From: Acinetobacter sp. NIPH 2699
Lineage (GTDB): Bacteria > Pseudomonadota > Gammaproteobacteria > Pseudomonadales > Moraxellaceae
Direction of reading: 5' to 3'
DNA: 64,000 nt
Assembly: GCF_022549355.1 (NCBI RefSeq)
Contig: NZ_JAKZGL010000004.1
Location: forward strand, 237,394-301,393
The translations under genes were made by a program, and so were the position numbers. Shown here piece by piece: positions 8,255-18,313 of the stretch (position 1 is its first letter; each line of letters begins with the position of its first letter). The notes beneath the pieces were generated by a model. That model was not told the DNA's origin and did no database searches. It worked only from the letters and a program-made list of their open reading frames with translations.

Positions 8255-10924
8255 ATGAGTAATTTAAAGGTTTTAATTACAAAACTATCACCTCCTACTC
8301 GTGCTGCATTAGAAAAATCTGCCAATTACTGCATTAATCAATTGAATTATGAGATTGAAATTGAGCATTTATTTGTAGAATTACTAAATCAAAGTCCAGT
8401 GAATGATTTACTTATTTTATTACAAAAAAATAATATTTCCGCAGATGCTTTAACTCATGATTTAAAAGAAACAATTGCTTCTTTACCCAAAGGCAATACA
8501 CGCACTCCAATATTTGCAAAATCAATCGTTAAGCTATTTGAACAAGCATGGTTGTTAGCATCCGCTGAACAAACACCGCTGATTCGGAGTAGTCATTTAA
8601 TCATTGCATTGTTAACAGCCCCTGATTTACAACAAATTGCCTTCAGAGCATCTAGTTTATTTGAGCTGTTCCCAATTGATACGATGAAACACAAGTTTCT
8701 AGATATTTGTGGTCAGAGCAGCGAGCAATCTCAAATTGAAGTGCCCACAGCATCAACTGAAGCACAACAGGAAAAACCAGCAACTACAACCACAGTAAAG
8801 ACCCCTGCCTTAGATCAATACACCATCAACTTGACCATAAAAGCACAAAATGGACAAATTGATCCTGTTATTGGGCGAGAATTCGAAATTCGATTAATGC
8901 TCGACATCTTGATGCGTCGTCGGCAGAACAATCCTATTTTGACAGGTGAACCAGGGGTAGGTAAAACTGCCGTTGTTGAAGGTCTGGCATTAAAAATCGC
9001 CCAAGGTTTAGTCCCCGAAGCACTTAGAAATGTACAACTGCATGTGTTAGACATGGGTCTATTACAGGCGGGCGCAAGTGTTAAAGGTGAGTTTGAAAAT
9101 CGCTTAAAACAAGTGATTCAAGAGGTTCAAGCGTCCACCCACCCAATTATTTTATTTATTGATGAAGCACATACACTCATCGGTGCTGGCGGCCAAGCGG
9201 GACAAAATGATGCCGCCAATCTACTCAAACCCGCCTTAGCGCGTGGTGAATTAAGAACGATAGCGGCAACAACGTGGGCTGAATACAAACAGTATTTTGA
9301 GAAAGATGCTGCCCTAAGTCGTCGCTTTCAAGTGGTCAAAGTAGAAGAGCCAACCGAAGAAGTTGCCATCGATATGCTACGTGCCATGATTCCTGTCATG
9401 CAAAACCATTTCAACTTACATATTGATGATCAAGCAATTGTGACTGCGGTTCAGGCTTCTCATCGTTATATCAGTGGACGTCAACTCCCCGACAAGGCGA
9501 TTAGCGTATTAGATACTGCTGCGGCTCGTGTGGCATTAACTCAAAATGCCCAGCCGGTCATTCTTGACCAGTTCAAAGCTCAACAACACAATCTGAAATT
9601 AGAACAGCAAATTTTAACGCATGAACATCAACAGTTCCCGATCCATCATGAGCGTTTAGAGCTGCTCAACCAAGAACTGTCAACGCTAGACAGTGAAATA
9701 CAAGCAATTGAAATCCGATGGCAACAAGAGCTTGCCTTGGTGAAACAAATCCAACAATTAAATGCTCAAGATGAACACACTGAGACCAAAAATCAGATCT
9801 CCGCTTTAAGAACTGATTTAACCCAACTTCAAGGACAAAGTCCTTTGGTCTTTGAACGAGTAACACCTCGAATTATTAATGAAATTATTTCTGACTGGAC
9901 AGGTATTCCTGTTGGAAATATGGTCAATGATGAAATCAAGCAAATTTTAACGCTTGAGGATAAATTGGCTGAGCGAGTCATGGGGCAAGATTATGCGCTT
10001 ACACAATTGGTGCAAGGCATTAAAACCTCTAAAGCCAAATTAGAAGATCCAAATAAACCCCAAGGCGTGTTTATGTTGGTTGGACCGAGTGGTGTAGGGA
10101 AGACAGAAACAGCATTGGCTTTAGCCAATGAGCTTTATGGTGGCGAACAACACTTAATCACCATCAATATGTCTGAATATCAAGAAGCACATACCGTTTC
10201 CTCTTTAAAAGGTGCGCCTCCTGGCTATGTTGGCTACGGTCAAGGTGGTGTGCTCACGGAAGCTGTCCGCCGCAACCCATATAGTGTTGTGTTATTGGAT
10301 GAAATCGAAAAATCGCATAGTGATGTACAAGAACTTTTCTACCAAGTATTTGATAAAGGAACATTGGAAGATGGTGAAGGCCGTATCATTGATTTTAAAA
10401 ACACAACTATCTTACTCACTTCAAATACTGGCTCAAGTGCCATTATGCAGGCTTGCTTAAACCAACCTGTTGAAGAGTGGCCAAACGCTGAAGACTTACT
10501 GGAACACTTAAAACCAAGTTTGTATAAACAATTTAAGCCCGCCTTTATTGGTCGTATGCGGATCGTACCTTATTTCCCATTACACGATGAATTATTGGTC
10601 AGAATCATTAAACATAAACTGGGTAAGATTGTTTCTAGAATCGAAAAGCAATATGCCACTAAGGTTCAATATTCCGAAGACCTCGTTGAACTCCTGTTGA
10701 ACCGTTGTACTGAAGTTGATAGCGGTGCTCGAAATGTGGACAATATCCTAAACTCGACCGTATTACCTTCGCTTGCAACTGAAATTTTGGTTGCTTTGGC
10801 TGAGCATAAACTACCGAAACTCATCATTATCGATGTCAAAGATGAAGATATTAGCTATCAATTAGATCCTGTTGAAAAAGGAACTAGAAAGCGTTCGAGT
10901 AAAAAAGCAAAAGCTGACGTTTAA
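8255..10924 (+). CDS. tssH: ClpV ATPase of the T6SS (TssH)
   Basis: ClpV is a hexameric AAA+ ATPase that disassembles contracted TssB/TssC sheaths so that they can be reused. The 889 residues are organised as a Clp-N domain (about 1-150), then AAA domain 1 with Walker A GEPGVGKT near residue 231 and Walker B LFIDEAHT. A coiled-coil middle region covers about residues 430-530. AAA domain 2 has Walker A GPSGVGKT near residue 610 and VLLDEIEKSH. It is the first gene of the plus-strand T6SS block. The family is shared with ClpB, but the operon makes ClpV the clear choice. Confidence 0.97.
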   Translation: MSNLKVLITKLSPPTRAALEKSANYCINQLNYEIEIEHLFVELLNQSPVNDLLILLQKNNISADALTHDLKETIASLPKGNTRTPIFAKSIVKLFEQAWLLASAEQTPLIRSSHLIIALLTAPDLQQIAFRASSLFELFPIDTMKHKFLDICGQSSEQSQIEVPTASTEAQQEKPATTTTVKTPALDQYTINLTIKAQNGQIDPVIGREFEIRLMLDILMRRRQNNPILTGEPGVGKTAVVEGLALKIAQGLVPEALRNVQLHVLDMGLLQAGASVKGEFENRLKQVIQEVQASTHPIILFIDEAHTLIGAGGQAGQNDAANLLKPALARGELRTIAATTWAEYKQYFEKDAALSRRFQVVKVEEPTEEVAIDMLRAMIPVMQNHFNLHIDDQAIVTAVQASHRYISGRQLPDKAISVLDTAAARVALTQNAQPVILDQFKAQQHNLKLEQQILTHEHQQFPIHHERLELLNQELSTLDSEIQAIEIRWQQELALVKQIQQLNAQDEHTETKNQISALRTDLTQLQGQSPLVFERVTPRIINEIISDWTGIPVGNMVNDEIKQILTLEDKLAERVMGQDYALTQLVQGIKTSKAKLEDPNKPQGVFMLVGPSGVGKTETALALANELYGGEQHLITINMSEYQEAHTVSSLKGAPPGYVGYGQGGVLTEAVRRNPYSVVLLDEIEKSHSDVQELFYQVFDKGTLEDGEGRIIDFKNTTILLTSNTGSSAIMQACLNQPVEEWPNAEDLLEHLKPSLYKQFKPAFIGRMRIVPYFPLHDELLVRIIKHKLGKIVSRIEKQYATKVQYSEDLVELLLNRCTEVDSGARNVDNILNSTVLPSLATEILVALAEHKLPKLIIIDVKDEDISYQLDPVEKGTRKRSSKKAKADV

Positions 10925-10951
10925 GATTCTTGAGATTGAGCCCCAATTGTT

Positions 10952-12049
10952 ATGAATATGGACATATCCCCTTTACTTACACCAATTCATGAGCAATCGC
11001 CTTGTGGTGAAGATTATTCTTTTTCCAATGAGTTTCACAGCATTAAAAAAGCGAAAACTCAAGATGATCTTTTACTTGATCAAGGTGATTGGGTCACCGA
11101 ACCTAAACAAGCTGATTGGGATTTTGTTGCATCCACCTCTATTGATTTGCTGCAATCTAAAAGTAAAGATATTCGATTGCTTACGTGGCTTTCTGAGGCG
11201 TGGGCAAATCTTTACGGTTTTTCAGGTGTTGCCAAAAGCCTAGAACTAAGCCATCGCTTACTTGAACAATACTGGCTAACGATACACCCAGAAGTTGAGG
11301 ATGATGATCTTGACCAACGCATTGGTTTATTGCAGGGGCTGATTAACCAGTTACCATTACTCATTAAAAAAGTCTCGCTCATTGATCACTCCCCTTTTTA
11401 TCATTTGCTCGATTATGACAATTTTCTCTACCATGAAAACATTCGTCGTAAGCAAAGTGATGATTATGACAGTGCCAATAGTCACACTGAATTAGAACAA
11501 TTCGAACAGGCTTTATTAAATACAGATAAAAACTTTCAATATCAAAACTATCAACATTTTAATGACATCCTTCAGCAATGGTCTGTGCTTAAAAATGTTT
11601 TGGATGGCTTATTAGGTTTAGATTCACCAAGTTTTGCAGCGATTGATTCAAGCTTGGATACGATTCATATCAGCCTCAAAAAGATCTATAAAACTGAGCA
11701 TTTTGAACAACCTATACCGCAAAACACAAGCAACGTCGAAACACCAAGTATACCCACAACTCAACCCGTTACGGCTCAGGCTCCAATGACTCACAATCAA
11801 CTGTCTTTTCAACCGCAAGTTCAATCTCATGTTGAAAATCGTGAGCAAGCCATGCAGGTGCTACAAGAAATTGCCACTTATTTTCAAAAAAATGAACCAC
11901 ACAGCCCCGTGAGTTATATGCTGCAAAAGACAATTAAATGGAGTCAAATGCCACTACATGAATGGTTAAGCCAAGTCATTAAAGATGAACATCCATTACA
12001 AATGGTGCAAGACATGCTCGGCGTTCAGCCAAAGAATGAATACGAATAA
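10952..12049 (+). CDS. tssA: Type VI secretion protein TssA
   Basis: TssA proteins organise baseplate and sheath assembly. The protein has 365 residues. The N-terminal part is an ImpA_N domain, visible as PCGEDYSFSNEFHSI near residue 17 and then DWDFVASTSIDLLQSKSKDIRLLTWLSEAW. A Gln/Pro/Thr-rich linker covers about residues 255-290. A short C-terminal domain contains PHSPVSYMLQKTIKWSQMPLHEW, the usual TssA tail. It begins 27 nt after tssH and ends 16 nt before tssK. Confidence 0.94.
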   Translation: MNMDISPLLTPIHEQSPCGEDYSFSNEFHSIKKAKTQDDLLLDQGDWVTEPKQADWDFVASTSIDLLQSKSKDIRLLTWLSEAWANLYGFSGVAKSLELSHRLLEQYWLTIHPEVEDDDLDQRIGLLQGLINQLPLLIKKVSLIDHSPFYHLLDYDNFLYHENIRRKQSDDYDSANSHTELEQFEQALLNTDKNFQYQNYQHFNDILQQWSVLKNVLDGLLGLDSPSFAAIDSSLDTIHISLKKIYKTEHFEQPIPQNTSNVETPSIPTTQPVTAQAPMTHNQLSFQPQVQSHVENREQAMQVLQEIATYFQKNEPHSPVSYMLQKTIKWSQMPLHEWLSQVIKDEHPLQMVQDMLGVQPKNEYE

Positions 12050-12065
12050 TTACTGGTAAATTGAT

Positions 12066-13430
12066 ATGTTTAAAGCAGAAAAAATTCTTTGGGGCGAAGG
12101 CTTATTTTTACGTCCGCAGCATTTCCAAATTCAAGATACTTATCATGAGCAGCGTTTAAACCATACCGTTCGAGCCTTGGTTCCTTATGCTTATGGTGTA
12201 CAAAAACTCAGGTTTGATCAAGTTCAACTTTCAACCCATATTTTGGCTTTAGAAGAAGTCGAGATCATTTGGCAAGATGGCGAGATTTATCATGCGCCTG
12301 CACAAGATCTACTCCCTGAGCCACTCTTATTGGATGACTTAAATCTAAAAGGTGAAATGATCGTTTATCTTGCCTTACCTATTTTACAAGCCAACAAGAA
12401 AAATATCGCTGATGGAAATCACTCACTTTCCAGTCGCTATCATAATTATTTAGCTGAAACCCACGATTTATTTACCGATGCCAGTCCCGCAGACCTCAGC
12501 TTACTGCGTCGTCGCGCCGAGTTTAAACTGCTTGAACAGCATATTCAGCCGAGTCAGAATCTCGATGGTTTCTTATATCTAGCCGTTGGCAAATTAAAAC
12601 GCCAAAGCTCAGGTACTTTTGAATTGGACCAGAAATTCATTCCGCCCATTTTGCACATTGCAGCGTCAGAAGCCTTAACCAGCAACTTAAAACGAACACT
12701 CAATGTCATTAAAGCCAAGATCAAAACCATTCAAAGCAGTAACCGAGAAAATGAACAAAAACTGATTGAGTTCCGTTCTGGGGATATTGTCTCATTTTGG
12801 CTCATTAATGCACTCAACACCGCTTATGCTGGTTTGAATCATTTATTACAGTATCCACTGATTCACCCTGAGCGTTTATTTTCCGAGATGTTACGTTTAA
12901 CGGGATCATTACTAACCTTTTCCACCAATTATGACGTCGATCACTTACCGCACTACAAACATCACCAACTTCAAGATAGTTTCCAACAACTGGATGTTAT
13001 TTTAAGAGATCTATTAGATACCATTATTTCCAACCGTTACTTCAATATTGCGTTGAAAGAAATTCGACCATCTTATTGGGTGGGTAGTCTTGAGTCAGAT
13101 AAAATCACACGCGATACGCGTCTGTATATTGCTGTTTCAAGTAGCATGATGCAAACCCATGAGCTGATTCAAATCGTGCCATTACGATTTAAAGTGGGGA
13201 GTACCATTGATGTTGAAAAACGTGTGGTTGCTGCTTTACCAGCCGTACCATTGCACCATTTAATGCAAGTTCCAACAGCGATCCCAGTCCGCTCAGGTGT
13301 AAGTTACTTTGAGATTGAGCCACACCACGAATTGTATCAACAGATGCTTGAATCAGAAACTATTTGTGTATATGTACCTGCTGGTTTTCAAGATATCACG
13401 ATTGAACTTATTGCCGTAATGAATACCTAA
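12066..13430 (+). CDS. tssK: Type VI secretion baseplate subunit TssK
   Basis: TssK connects the baseplate to the membrane complex through TssL. The 454-residue length and the N-terminal signature ILWGEGLFLRPQHFQIQD are diagnostic. The middle helical bundle (about residues 190-320) and the C-terminal domain with VPLRFKVGS and HHLMQVPTAIPVRSGVSYFEI are present. It sits between tssA and tssL with gaps of fewer than 20 nt, consistent with a single operon. Confidence 0.97.
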   Translation: MFKAEKILWGEGLFLRPQHFQIQDTYHEQRLNHTVRALVPYAYGVQKLRFDQVQLSTHILALEEVEIIWQDGEIYHAPAQDLLPEPLLLDDLNLKGEMIVYLALPILQANKKNIADGNHSLSSRYHNYLAETHDLFTDASPADLSLLRRRAEFKLLEQHIQPSQNLDGFLYLAVGKLKRQSSGTFELDQKFIPPILHIAASEALTSNLKRTLNVIKAKIKTIQSSNRENEQKLIEFRSGDIVSFWLINALNTAYAGLNHLLQYPLIHPERLFSEMLRLTGSLLTFSTNYDVDHLPHYKHHQLQDSFQQLDVILRDLLDTIISNRYFNIALKEIRPSYWVGSLESDKITRDTRLYIAVSSSMMQTHELIQIVPLRFKVGSTIDVEKRVVAALPAVPLHHLMQVPTAIPVRSGVSYFEIEPHHELYQQMLESETICVYVPAGFQDITIELIAVMNT

Positions 13431-13437
13431 GAGAACA

Positions 13438-14250
13438 ATGATGACTCAACATCCGACGGGCATACCCTCTTTATTTGATGATGGGAAAATTGGTTCTGGT
13501 TTACCTACGACCAATCTTCCGCAAAATAAATCTCAAACCACAAATTTGATAGATCTGCTGCATGACGGATTCTATTTGGTATTTTTAATTCGTAATCGTT
13601 ATATTCCCTCAAATCCCAGTGATTTCCGTACTAAAATTTTAGATTTATTAAATCGTTTTGAGCAGCAAGCCAAACGACTTCAATTTTCAAGTGATGATAT
13701 TCATGATGCTAAATATGCATTTTGTGCATTGATCGATGAAACCATCGCCACTCAACAAGATGCCGCCTACTTCAACTTGCAAAATACGTGGTTGGTCAGC
13801 CCGCTACAACTCAGCTTGTTTGGTTCGCAATTAGCAGGTTATCGCTTTTTTGAGATCTTAGAACAACTACGAAGTCGTGGTAAGGAACGTTTAGCCGCAC
13901 TTGAAATTTTTCATTATTGTTTACTGTTGGGCTTTCAAGGGAAATATAGACTTGAATCAGTCGAAAGTTTAAATCATCTGGTCGCACGTGTCGGTGATGA
14001 AATTGATTATCTGAAAGGTAAAAAAGCTGCCTTTTCACCTTTTGCAGCGATTCCTGATCAAATTAAACATATTATCCATCATGAACTACCATTTTTCTGG
14101 ATTTTAATCTTTTTATTGATATTTGCTGCACTGACCTTTGCAGGGTTAAAGTTCATGTTATCCCAACAAAATCAGAGTGCTTTAGCTCCTTATCAGAATG
14201 TGATTTCAGCACCAGCGGAAGAAGCACATATCACGATCCATTTACCTTAG
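13438..14250 (+). CDS. tssL: Type VI secretion membrane protein TssL (DotU family)
   Basis: TssL is an inner-membrane protein that forms the membrane complex with TssM and contacts TssK. It has 270 residues. It shows a DotU cytoplasmic domain (about residues 35-195, with FCALIDETIATQQDAA and the LLLGFQGKYR signature). One C-terminal membrane helix (about 216-240) and a short periplasmic tail follow. There is no OmpA-like peptidoglycan-binding extension. In this locus the wall-processing role may fall to the downstream TagX-type peptidase. Confidence 0.95.
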   Translation: MMTQHPTGIPSLFDDGKIGSGLPTTNLPQNKSQTTNLIDLLHDGFYLVFLIRNRYIPSNPSDFRTKILDLLNRFEQQAKRLQFSSDDIHDAKYAFCALIDETIATQQDAAYFNLQNTWLVSPLQLSLFGSQLAGYRFFEILEQLRSRGKERLAALEIFHYCLLLGFQGKYRLESVESLNHLVARVGDEIDYLKGKKAAFSPFAAIPDQIKHIIHHELPFFWILIFLLIFAALTFAGLKFMLSQQNQSALAPYQNVISAPAEEAHITIHLP

Positions 14251-14260
14251 TTGATGCAAC

Positions 14261-14854
14261 ATGATTCAGGAAAGACCTACCTCTTTACGCATATTACAGA
14301 CGAATAAAAAAAAGAATTTATCACCTGTAATTTATTTACTCATCGGATTTCTTGCAGGAATCATCTGTAGTCTATTGATATTTTTTATATTTTTTAAAGC
14401 TCAATCCCAGCATGAGGTACAGGAAGCTCAGCAGATTGAAGAATTGTTGTCACCCCCAACCCATGTTCAGCAAGATGCTCAAAGCACTCAAGTGATAGAG
14501 TTTGTGCCTCAAGAAAGTACAGAGCCTGACGACGATAATAGTTTTACTCAACCACAAAGTAGTGATTTAAATAAATTCTTCCAACATGCTGTGGTGCCGC
14601 CTGTAAATACTGCTCAACCAGCCTCGCCCTTTGCCAGTGCGCAGAATACTGGAAAAACAGCTCAACCCGTAACACCAAAGCCCAACACGAACAAAAATGG
14701 GCAAACATCGGTGAGTGACAAATTAACTAAAATAACAACTCAACCAACCAAGACCGATACTACCAAGGAAGTAGAACCTGAAACAGAAGCACCTCAAGCC
14801 ACGGTACAAATCAATGTGACCCAACGACCATTTTCTGTCAATGAACTGAAATAG
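14261..14854 (+). CDS. T6SS-linked single-pass membrane protein with disordered periplasmic tail
   Basis: The protein has 197 residues: a short positively charged cytoplasmic start, one membrane helix (about residues 22-45), and then a Gln/Thr/Pro/Glu-rich low-complexity region. The last 12 or so residues are more ordered (QINVTQRPFSVNELK). It starts 11 nt after tssL and ends 4 nt before the TagX-type gene, so it is in the T6SS operon. The layout suggests an inner-membrane anchored protein reaching into the periplasm. Acinetobacter T6SS loci carry an unnamed or asa-type gene here. I do not recognise a domain and assign no function. Confidence 0.8.
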   Translation: MIQERPTSLRILQTNKKKNLSPVIYLLIGFLAGIICSLLIFFIFFKAQSQHEVQEAQQIEELLSPPTHVQQDAQSTQVIEFVPQESTEPDDDNSFTQPQSSDLNKFFQHAVVPPVNTAQPASPFASAQNTGKTAQPVTPKPNTNKNGQTSVSDKLTKITTQPTKTDTTKEVEPETEAPQATVQINVTQRPFSVNELK

Positions 14855-14857
14855 CCA

Positions 14858-15814
14858 ATGATTTGGTTTGTTTCTTTCTGCTTTATTTTCGTCGCTGTAA
14901 CACTGACATTGTTAATGTCTTATGAGCTGCGCTCTAAATGCACACAATTATTACAGTCGCTACTTCCGAGTAGTCGAAAAAAAATCGTCAATGCCATGCA
15001 GTTTGCAGAAAACATGCATCAAGCGGCGGCACCTGAAAGACTTCAATCCCATTGGCATCTACAACAGTGGTGGATTTTAATTGCGGGTTTCTTTTTATTT
15101 GCCAGTATTCTTATCTTTGCATTCACTCGCCCTATTAATTCAACGCGTATCGAAGCTGAGTATTTAAAAGAAACAGACCCTCAAGTTTATGCCTTACTCA
15201 ATGGTGAAATACTGAGCCCGCCTCCCGAAGTTGATGTAACACTGATTCATGATGCACTTATCGAAGCGACACGAATCGAACAAGAATACCTTGCTCAACA
15301 CAGCGGTTCAGTGGATGCATCACAGATAGAAGCACCAATCGTACATTCTCATGGTGCATTGGATAGCAGTATGGTTGACCGAAAATGGGATAAGATGAAT
15401 CCACGTTATAAGCAACGTTTACTCATGGTCTTTAAGATTATGAAGGAACAGTATGGCTACGAGCTGGTCTTATTAGAAGGCTATCGTAGTCCTGCTCGTC
15501 AGAATATGCTGGCAGGAAATCCAAATACAACACGTGCTAGAAGTTATCAAAGCTATCATCAATTTGGACTGGCTGCCGATGTGGCATTTAAACGAAATGG
15601 TAAAGTGGTCATCACTGAACGCGACCCATGGGCGATGAGAGGCTATGAGTTATATGGTCAAGTTGCTGAATCAGTTGGTTTAACTTGGGGTGGTCGTTGG
15701 AAGTCGATTAAAGACTTCGGTCATACTGAATATCGTATGCCAGGCTTGAAAAAAACCAGAGAAATGGCAGAATTGCTCACCTCTGAAGGTCAAGTCAACA
15801 CCAATATCTCTTGA
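14858..15814 (+). CDS. tagX: TagX-type L,D-endopeptidase (peptidase M15/VanY-like) of the T6SS
   Basis: TagX of Acinetobacter is a zinc-dependent peptidoglycan L,D-endopeptidase thought to open the wall for insertion of the T6SS. The 318-residue protein has two membrane segments (about 2-20 and 71-90) and a periplasmic domain from about 160. The M15 metal-binding signature is present: H234 and D241 in SYHQFGLAADVAF and H289 in DFGHTEY. The EGYRSPARQ motif before them is typical. It is the last gene of the T6SS block and is followed by a strong hairpin at 15820-15853. Confidence 0.93.
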   Translation: MIWFVSFCFIFVAVTLTLLMSYELRSKCTQLLQSLLPSSRKKIVNAMQFAENMHQAAAPERLQSHWHLQQWWILIAGFFLFASILIFAFTRPINSTRIEAEYLKETDPQVYALLNGEILSPPPEVDVTLIHDALIEATRIEQEYLAQHSGSVDASQIEAPIVHSHGALDSSMVDRKWDKMNPRYKQRLLMVFKIMKEQYGYELVLLEGYRSPARQNMLAGNPNTTRARSYQSYHQFGLAADVAFKRNGKVVITERDPWAMRGYELYGQVAESVGLTWGGRWKSIKDFGHTEYRMPGLKKTREMAELLTSEGQVNTNIS

Positions 15815-15819
15815 CCTAT

Positions 15820-15853
15820 ACTAAAGAAACCCATGTTTATGGGTTTCTTTAGT
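15820..15853. terminator. Bidirectional terminator-like hairpin between tagX and aspA
   Basis: ACTAAAGAAACCCAT (15820-15834) and ATGGGTTTCTTTAGT (15839-15853) form a 15-bp perfect stem with a GTTT loop. It lies between two convergent genes and probably ends both transcripts, although the T-rich part is within the stem. Confidence 0.75.
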
Positions 15854-15881
15854 TGATTCATTCATCCGTTAAATCGAAGGA

Positions 15882-17297
15882 TTATGCGGTTTGCTTCGGT
15901 TGTACCATGTTTTCCACAGCTAAAATATCTGCCAAAACTTGATCAGAGATTAAGTTTTCCGCTTTAATCAAAGCCAACACGCTTTGCCCTGATTCATTGG
16001 CTTGTTTCGCAATACGTGTGGTCGTTTCGTAGCCTAAATAAGGATTAAGTGCGGTAATGATACCGATGGAATTTTCCACCTGTGACTGACAAAGTTCAGC
16101 ATTAGCACGAATGCTCGCAATGCACTTGTATTGGAACATGTGCATCGCTTTGCCTAATAACTCGATTGATTCAAATAATTTAAATGCAATCAATGGTTCC
16201 ATCGCGTTCAACTGTAGCTGACCCGCTTCTGCGGCTAAAGTAATCGCTAAGTCATTTGCAATCACTTGATAACAGACCAAATTCATTGCTTCTGGAATAA
16301 CAGGATTCACTTTACCCGGCATAATTGAGCTGCCTGGCTGGCGTGCTTCTAAGTGGATTTCATTTAGACCTGCACGTGGACCACTGGATAATAAACGCAA
16401 ATCATTGGCAATTTTTGAAAGTTTGGTCGCTGTACGCTTTAGCAAACTAGACAATAATACAAAATCACCCATATCCGATGTTGCTTCAATTAAATCAGGT
16501 GCACTGCTAATTTTTCGTTGGGTAATTTCAGATAGCGATGCAATGGCATAGTCACGATACTTCACTTTAGTATTGATTCCTGTACCAATCGCAGTGCCTC
16601 CGAGATTCACCACACTCAACGCTTCTGGCATAATTTGATTTAATTTGTCTAAATCATTTTTCAAAGTCGTTGCAAAAGCACCAAATTCTTGGCCTAAAGT
16701 CATAGGGACCGCATCTTGTAGCTGGGTACGACCCATTTTTAAGATGTTAGAAAACTCGTCTGACTTCGCTTTAAAGCTTTCGATTAAATCTTGGAATGGC
16801 GCATTCAATTGTTGAATTGCAGAGATTAATCCAATTTTTATCGCTGTTGGATAGACATCATTGGTCGATTGAGACATATTCACATCATTATTTGGATGTA
16901 AATATTGATACTCCCCTTTTAAATGACCCATATATTCTAACCCTACATTTGCAACGACTTCATTTATATTCATATTCGTTGAAGTGCCAGCACCACCTTG
17001 AATCATACCCACCATAAATTGTTCATGATACTGATTATTTAAAATCTGCTGGCAGGCATATTGAATCGCATTATTTTTATTTTCTTCAATTTTATTTAAT
17101 TTAAAGTTTGCATGTGCACATGCAGATTTCACCATAGCCAGTGCTTTAATAAAAGCAGGAAACTGACTTAATTTGTTTTGACTTAAATTAAAATTTTCAA
17201 TTGCTCTTAACGTTTGAACACCATAATAACAATGCGCTGGAATTTCTTTAAAACCTAATAAATCTTTTTCAGTGCGTGTGTTAATCTTAACATTCAT
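15882..17297 (-). CDS. aspA: Aspartate ammonia-lyase
   Basis: The enzyme converts L-aspartate to fumarate and ammonia, feeding aspartate carbon into the TCA cycle. It has 471 residues, usual for the aspartase/fumarase superfamily. The superfamily signature GSSIMPGKVNP is present near residue 318, and TSTNMNINEV and the MGRTQLQDAVP region also match. A class II fumarase is the main alternative. The tie to a C4-dicarboxylate/amino-acid symporter and a shared LysR box favours aspartase. A -10-like TATAAA lies at 17329-17324 with no good -35, as expected for an activator-dependent promoter. Confidence 0.88.
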   Translation of the reverse strand: MNVKINTRTEKDLLGFKEIPAHCYYGVQTLRAIENFNLSQNKLSQFPAFIKALAMVKSACAHANFKLNKIEENKNNAIQYACQQILNNQYHEQFMVGMIQGGAGTSTNMNINEVVANVGLEYMGHLKGEYQYLHPNNDVNMSQSTNDVYPTAIKIGLISAIQQLNAPFQDLIESFKAKSDEFSNILKMGRTQLQDAVPMTLGQEFGAFATTLKNDLDKLNQIMPEALSVVNLGGTAIGTGINTKVKYRDYAIASLSEITQRKISSAPDLIEATSDMGDFVLLSSLLKRTATKLSKIANDLRLLSSGPRAGLNEIHLEARQPGSSIMPGKVNPVIPEAMNLVCYQVIANDLAITLAAEAGQLQLNAMEPLIAFKLFESIELLGKAMHMFQYKCIASIRANAELCQSQVENSIGIITALNPYLGYETTTRIAKQANESGQSVLALIKAENLISDQVLADILAVENMVQPKQTA

Positions 17298-17375
17298 TTA
17301 AATAGACTCTGCTTAACAATAAATTTATAGTAGAGGACAGATTGTATTTTTTCTAATGTAAAAAAATATTGCTAC

Positions 17376-17390
17376 ATGCATTTTTTGCAT
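17376..17390. promoter_or_regulatory. LysR-type binding site between aspA and lysR
   Basis: ATGCA-TTTTT-TGCAT is a perfect inverted repeat containing the T-N11-A core (T17377 to A17389) and followed by AAT. Its centre lies about 66 bp upstream of the start predicted from the aspA TATAAA, the classical activator position. It also overlaps the -35 region of the divergent lysR promoter, whose TATAAT is at 17398-17403, so binding there should repress lysR. A matching site lies before the symporter gene. Confidence 0.7.
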
Positions 17391-17431
17391 AATAGATTAT
17401 AATGTATATAAGCACGCGTTAAGGATAGGTT

Positions 17432-18313
17432 ATGACCTTGGAAATTCGATGGATTGAAGATTTACTTGCACTAGAGCAAGAAAAATCAATCTCTCAAGCA
17501 GCAGAGATGAGACATGTCACACAATCTGCATTTTCACGTAGAATTCAGAACATCGAAAATGCATTGGGTTTCCAAATTTTAAAACGGCATAGTAAAAATA
17601 TCGACTTCACCGAAGCGGGACAAATTTTATTGGCCTCGGCAAAAAACATCCAAAACCAACTTGAGACAACCATAAATTATCTTGAAAAAAATATTAAAAA
17701 CAATGAATTAACCATAAAATTTGCAGTATCACATTCATTGATAACGCAATTTTTCCCACGCTTTATCCACGATCTGTCACTCAATTTAGAGGACTTAAAA
17801 TTAGAAATTATTGCTGCCAATCAAAAACAAGGGATGCGTTTGCTCAAAGATGGCTCATGTGATTTTTTAATTTGTTATTGTGATCAAAAAACCTTACAGC
17901 AACTCGACCCTTCACTTTTTACTTTTCATAAAATTGTGAAAATGGAAATACTTCCTGTTACCGCGCTCAATAATAATCTACCCAAATATTCATTTGATCA
18001 ACTTTTCCCCTTATTGGCTTATAGTAAACAAGCCTATTTAAGAAACTGTGTTGATGAAGTAATCGAGAACAAATTAAACTATCGCACTTTATATGAAACA
18101 GATAATGCAGGTGATCTAAAAGAATTGGCATTACAGGGTTTAGGTATTGCATGGCTACCTAAATTACTTATTGAAAAAGAGATTTCTGAAAATAAATTAA
18201 TGATAGTTGATCAGGAAAACTATCATACCTTTCAAAACATATATATTATTAGACGTGAAATAATACTTTCAAACAGAATAAGCTATATCTGGAACGCATT
18301 AACCTCCCGTTAA
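17432..18313 (+). CDS. LysR-family transcriptional regulator, probable aspartate-use regulator
   Basis: The 293-residue protein has an N-terminal winged helix-turn-helix (about residues 4-62, with the LysR pattern SISQAAEMRHVTQSAFSRRI and the LGFQILKR end). A substrate-binding-like effector domain runs from about residue 90. It is transcribed away from aspA with 134 nt between starts. The LysR box in that gap recurs before the symporter gene on its other side, which makes it the likely activator of both. The effector (aspartate, fumarate or another C4 compound) cannot be told from sequence. Confidence 0.93.
   Translation: MTLEIRWIEDLLALEQEKSISQAAEMRHVTQSAFSRRIQNIENALGFQILKRHSKNIDFTEAGQILLASAKNIQNQLETTINYLEKNIKNNELTIKFAVSHSLITQFFPRFIHDLSLNLEDLKLEIIAANQKQGMRLLKDGSCDFLICYCDQKTLQQLDPSLFTFHKIVKMEILPVTALNNNLPKYSFDQLFPLLAYSKQAYLRNCVDEVIENKLNYRTLYETDNAGDLKELALQGLGIAWLPKLLIEKEISENKLMIVDQENYHTFQNIYIIRREIILSNRISYIWNALTSR

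Noticed and set aside
1..15814. T6SS effector, immunity or VgrG/PAAR gene within the locus
   Set aside because: All genes seen are structural or assembly components; no toxin or VgrG-like frame is present between them.
17384..17412. dif-like sequence (GCATAAT...TATAATGTAT) near lysR
   Set aside because: Only parts resemble a XerC/XerD site, the central spacer does not match, and the region is better explained as a LysR box plus a -10 element.
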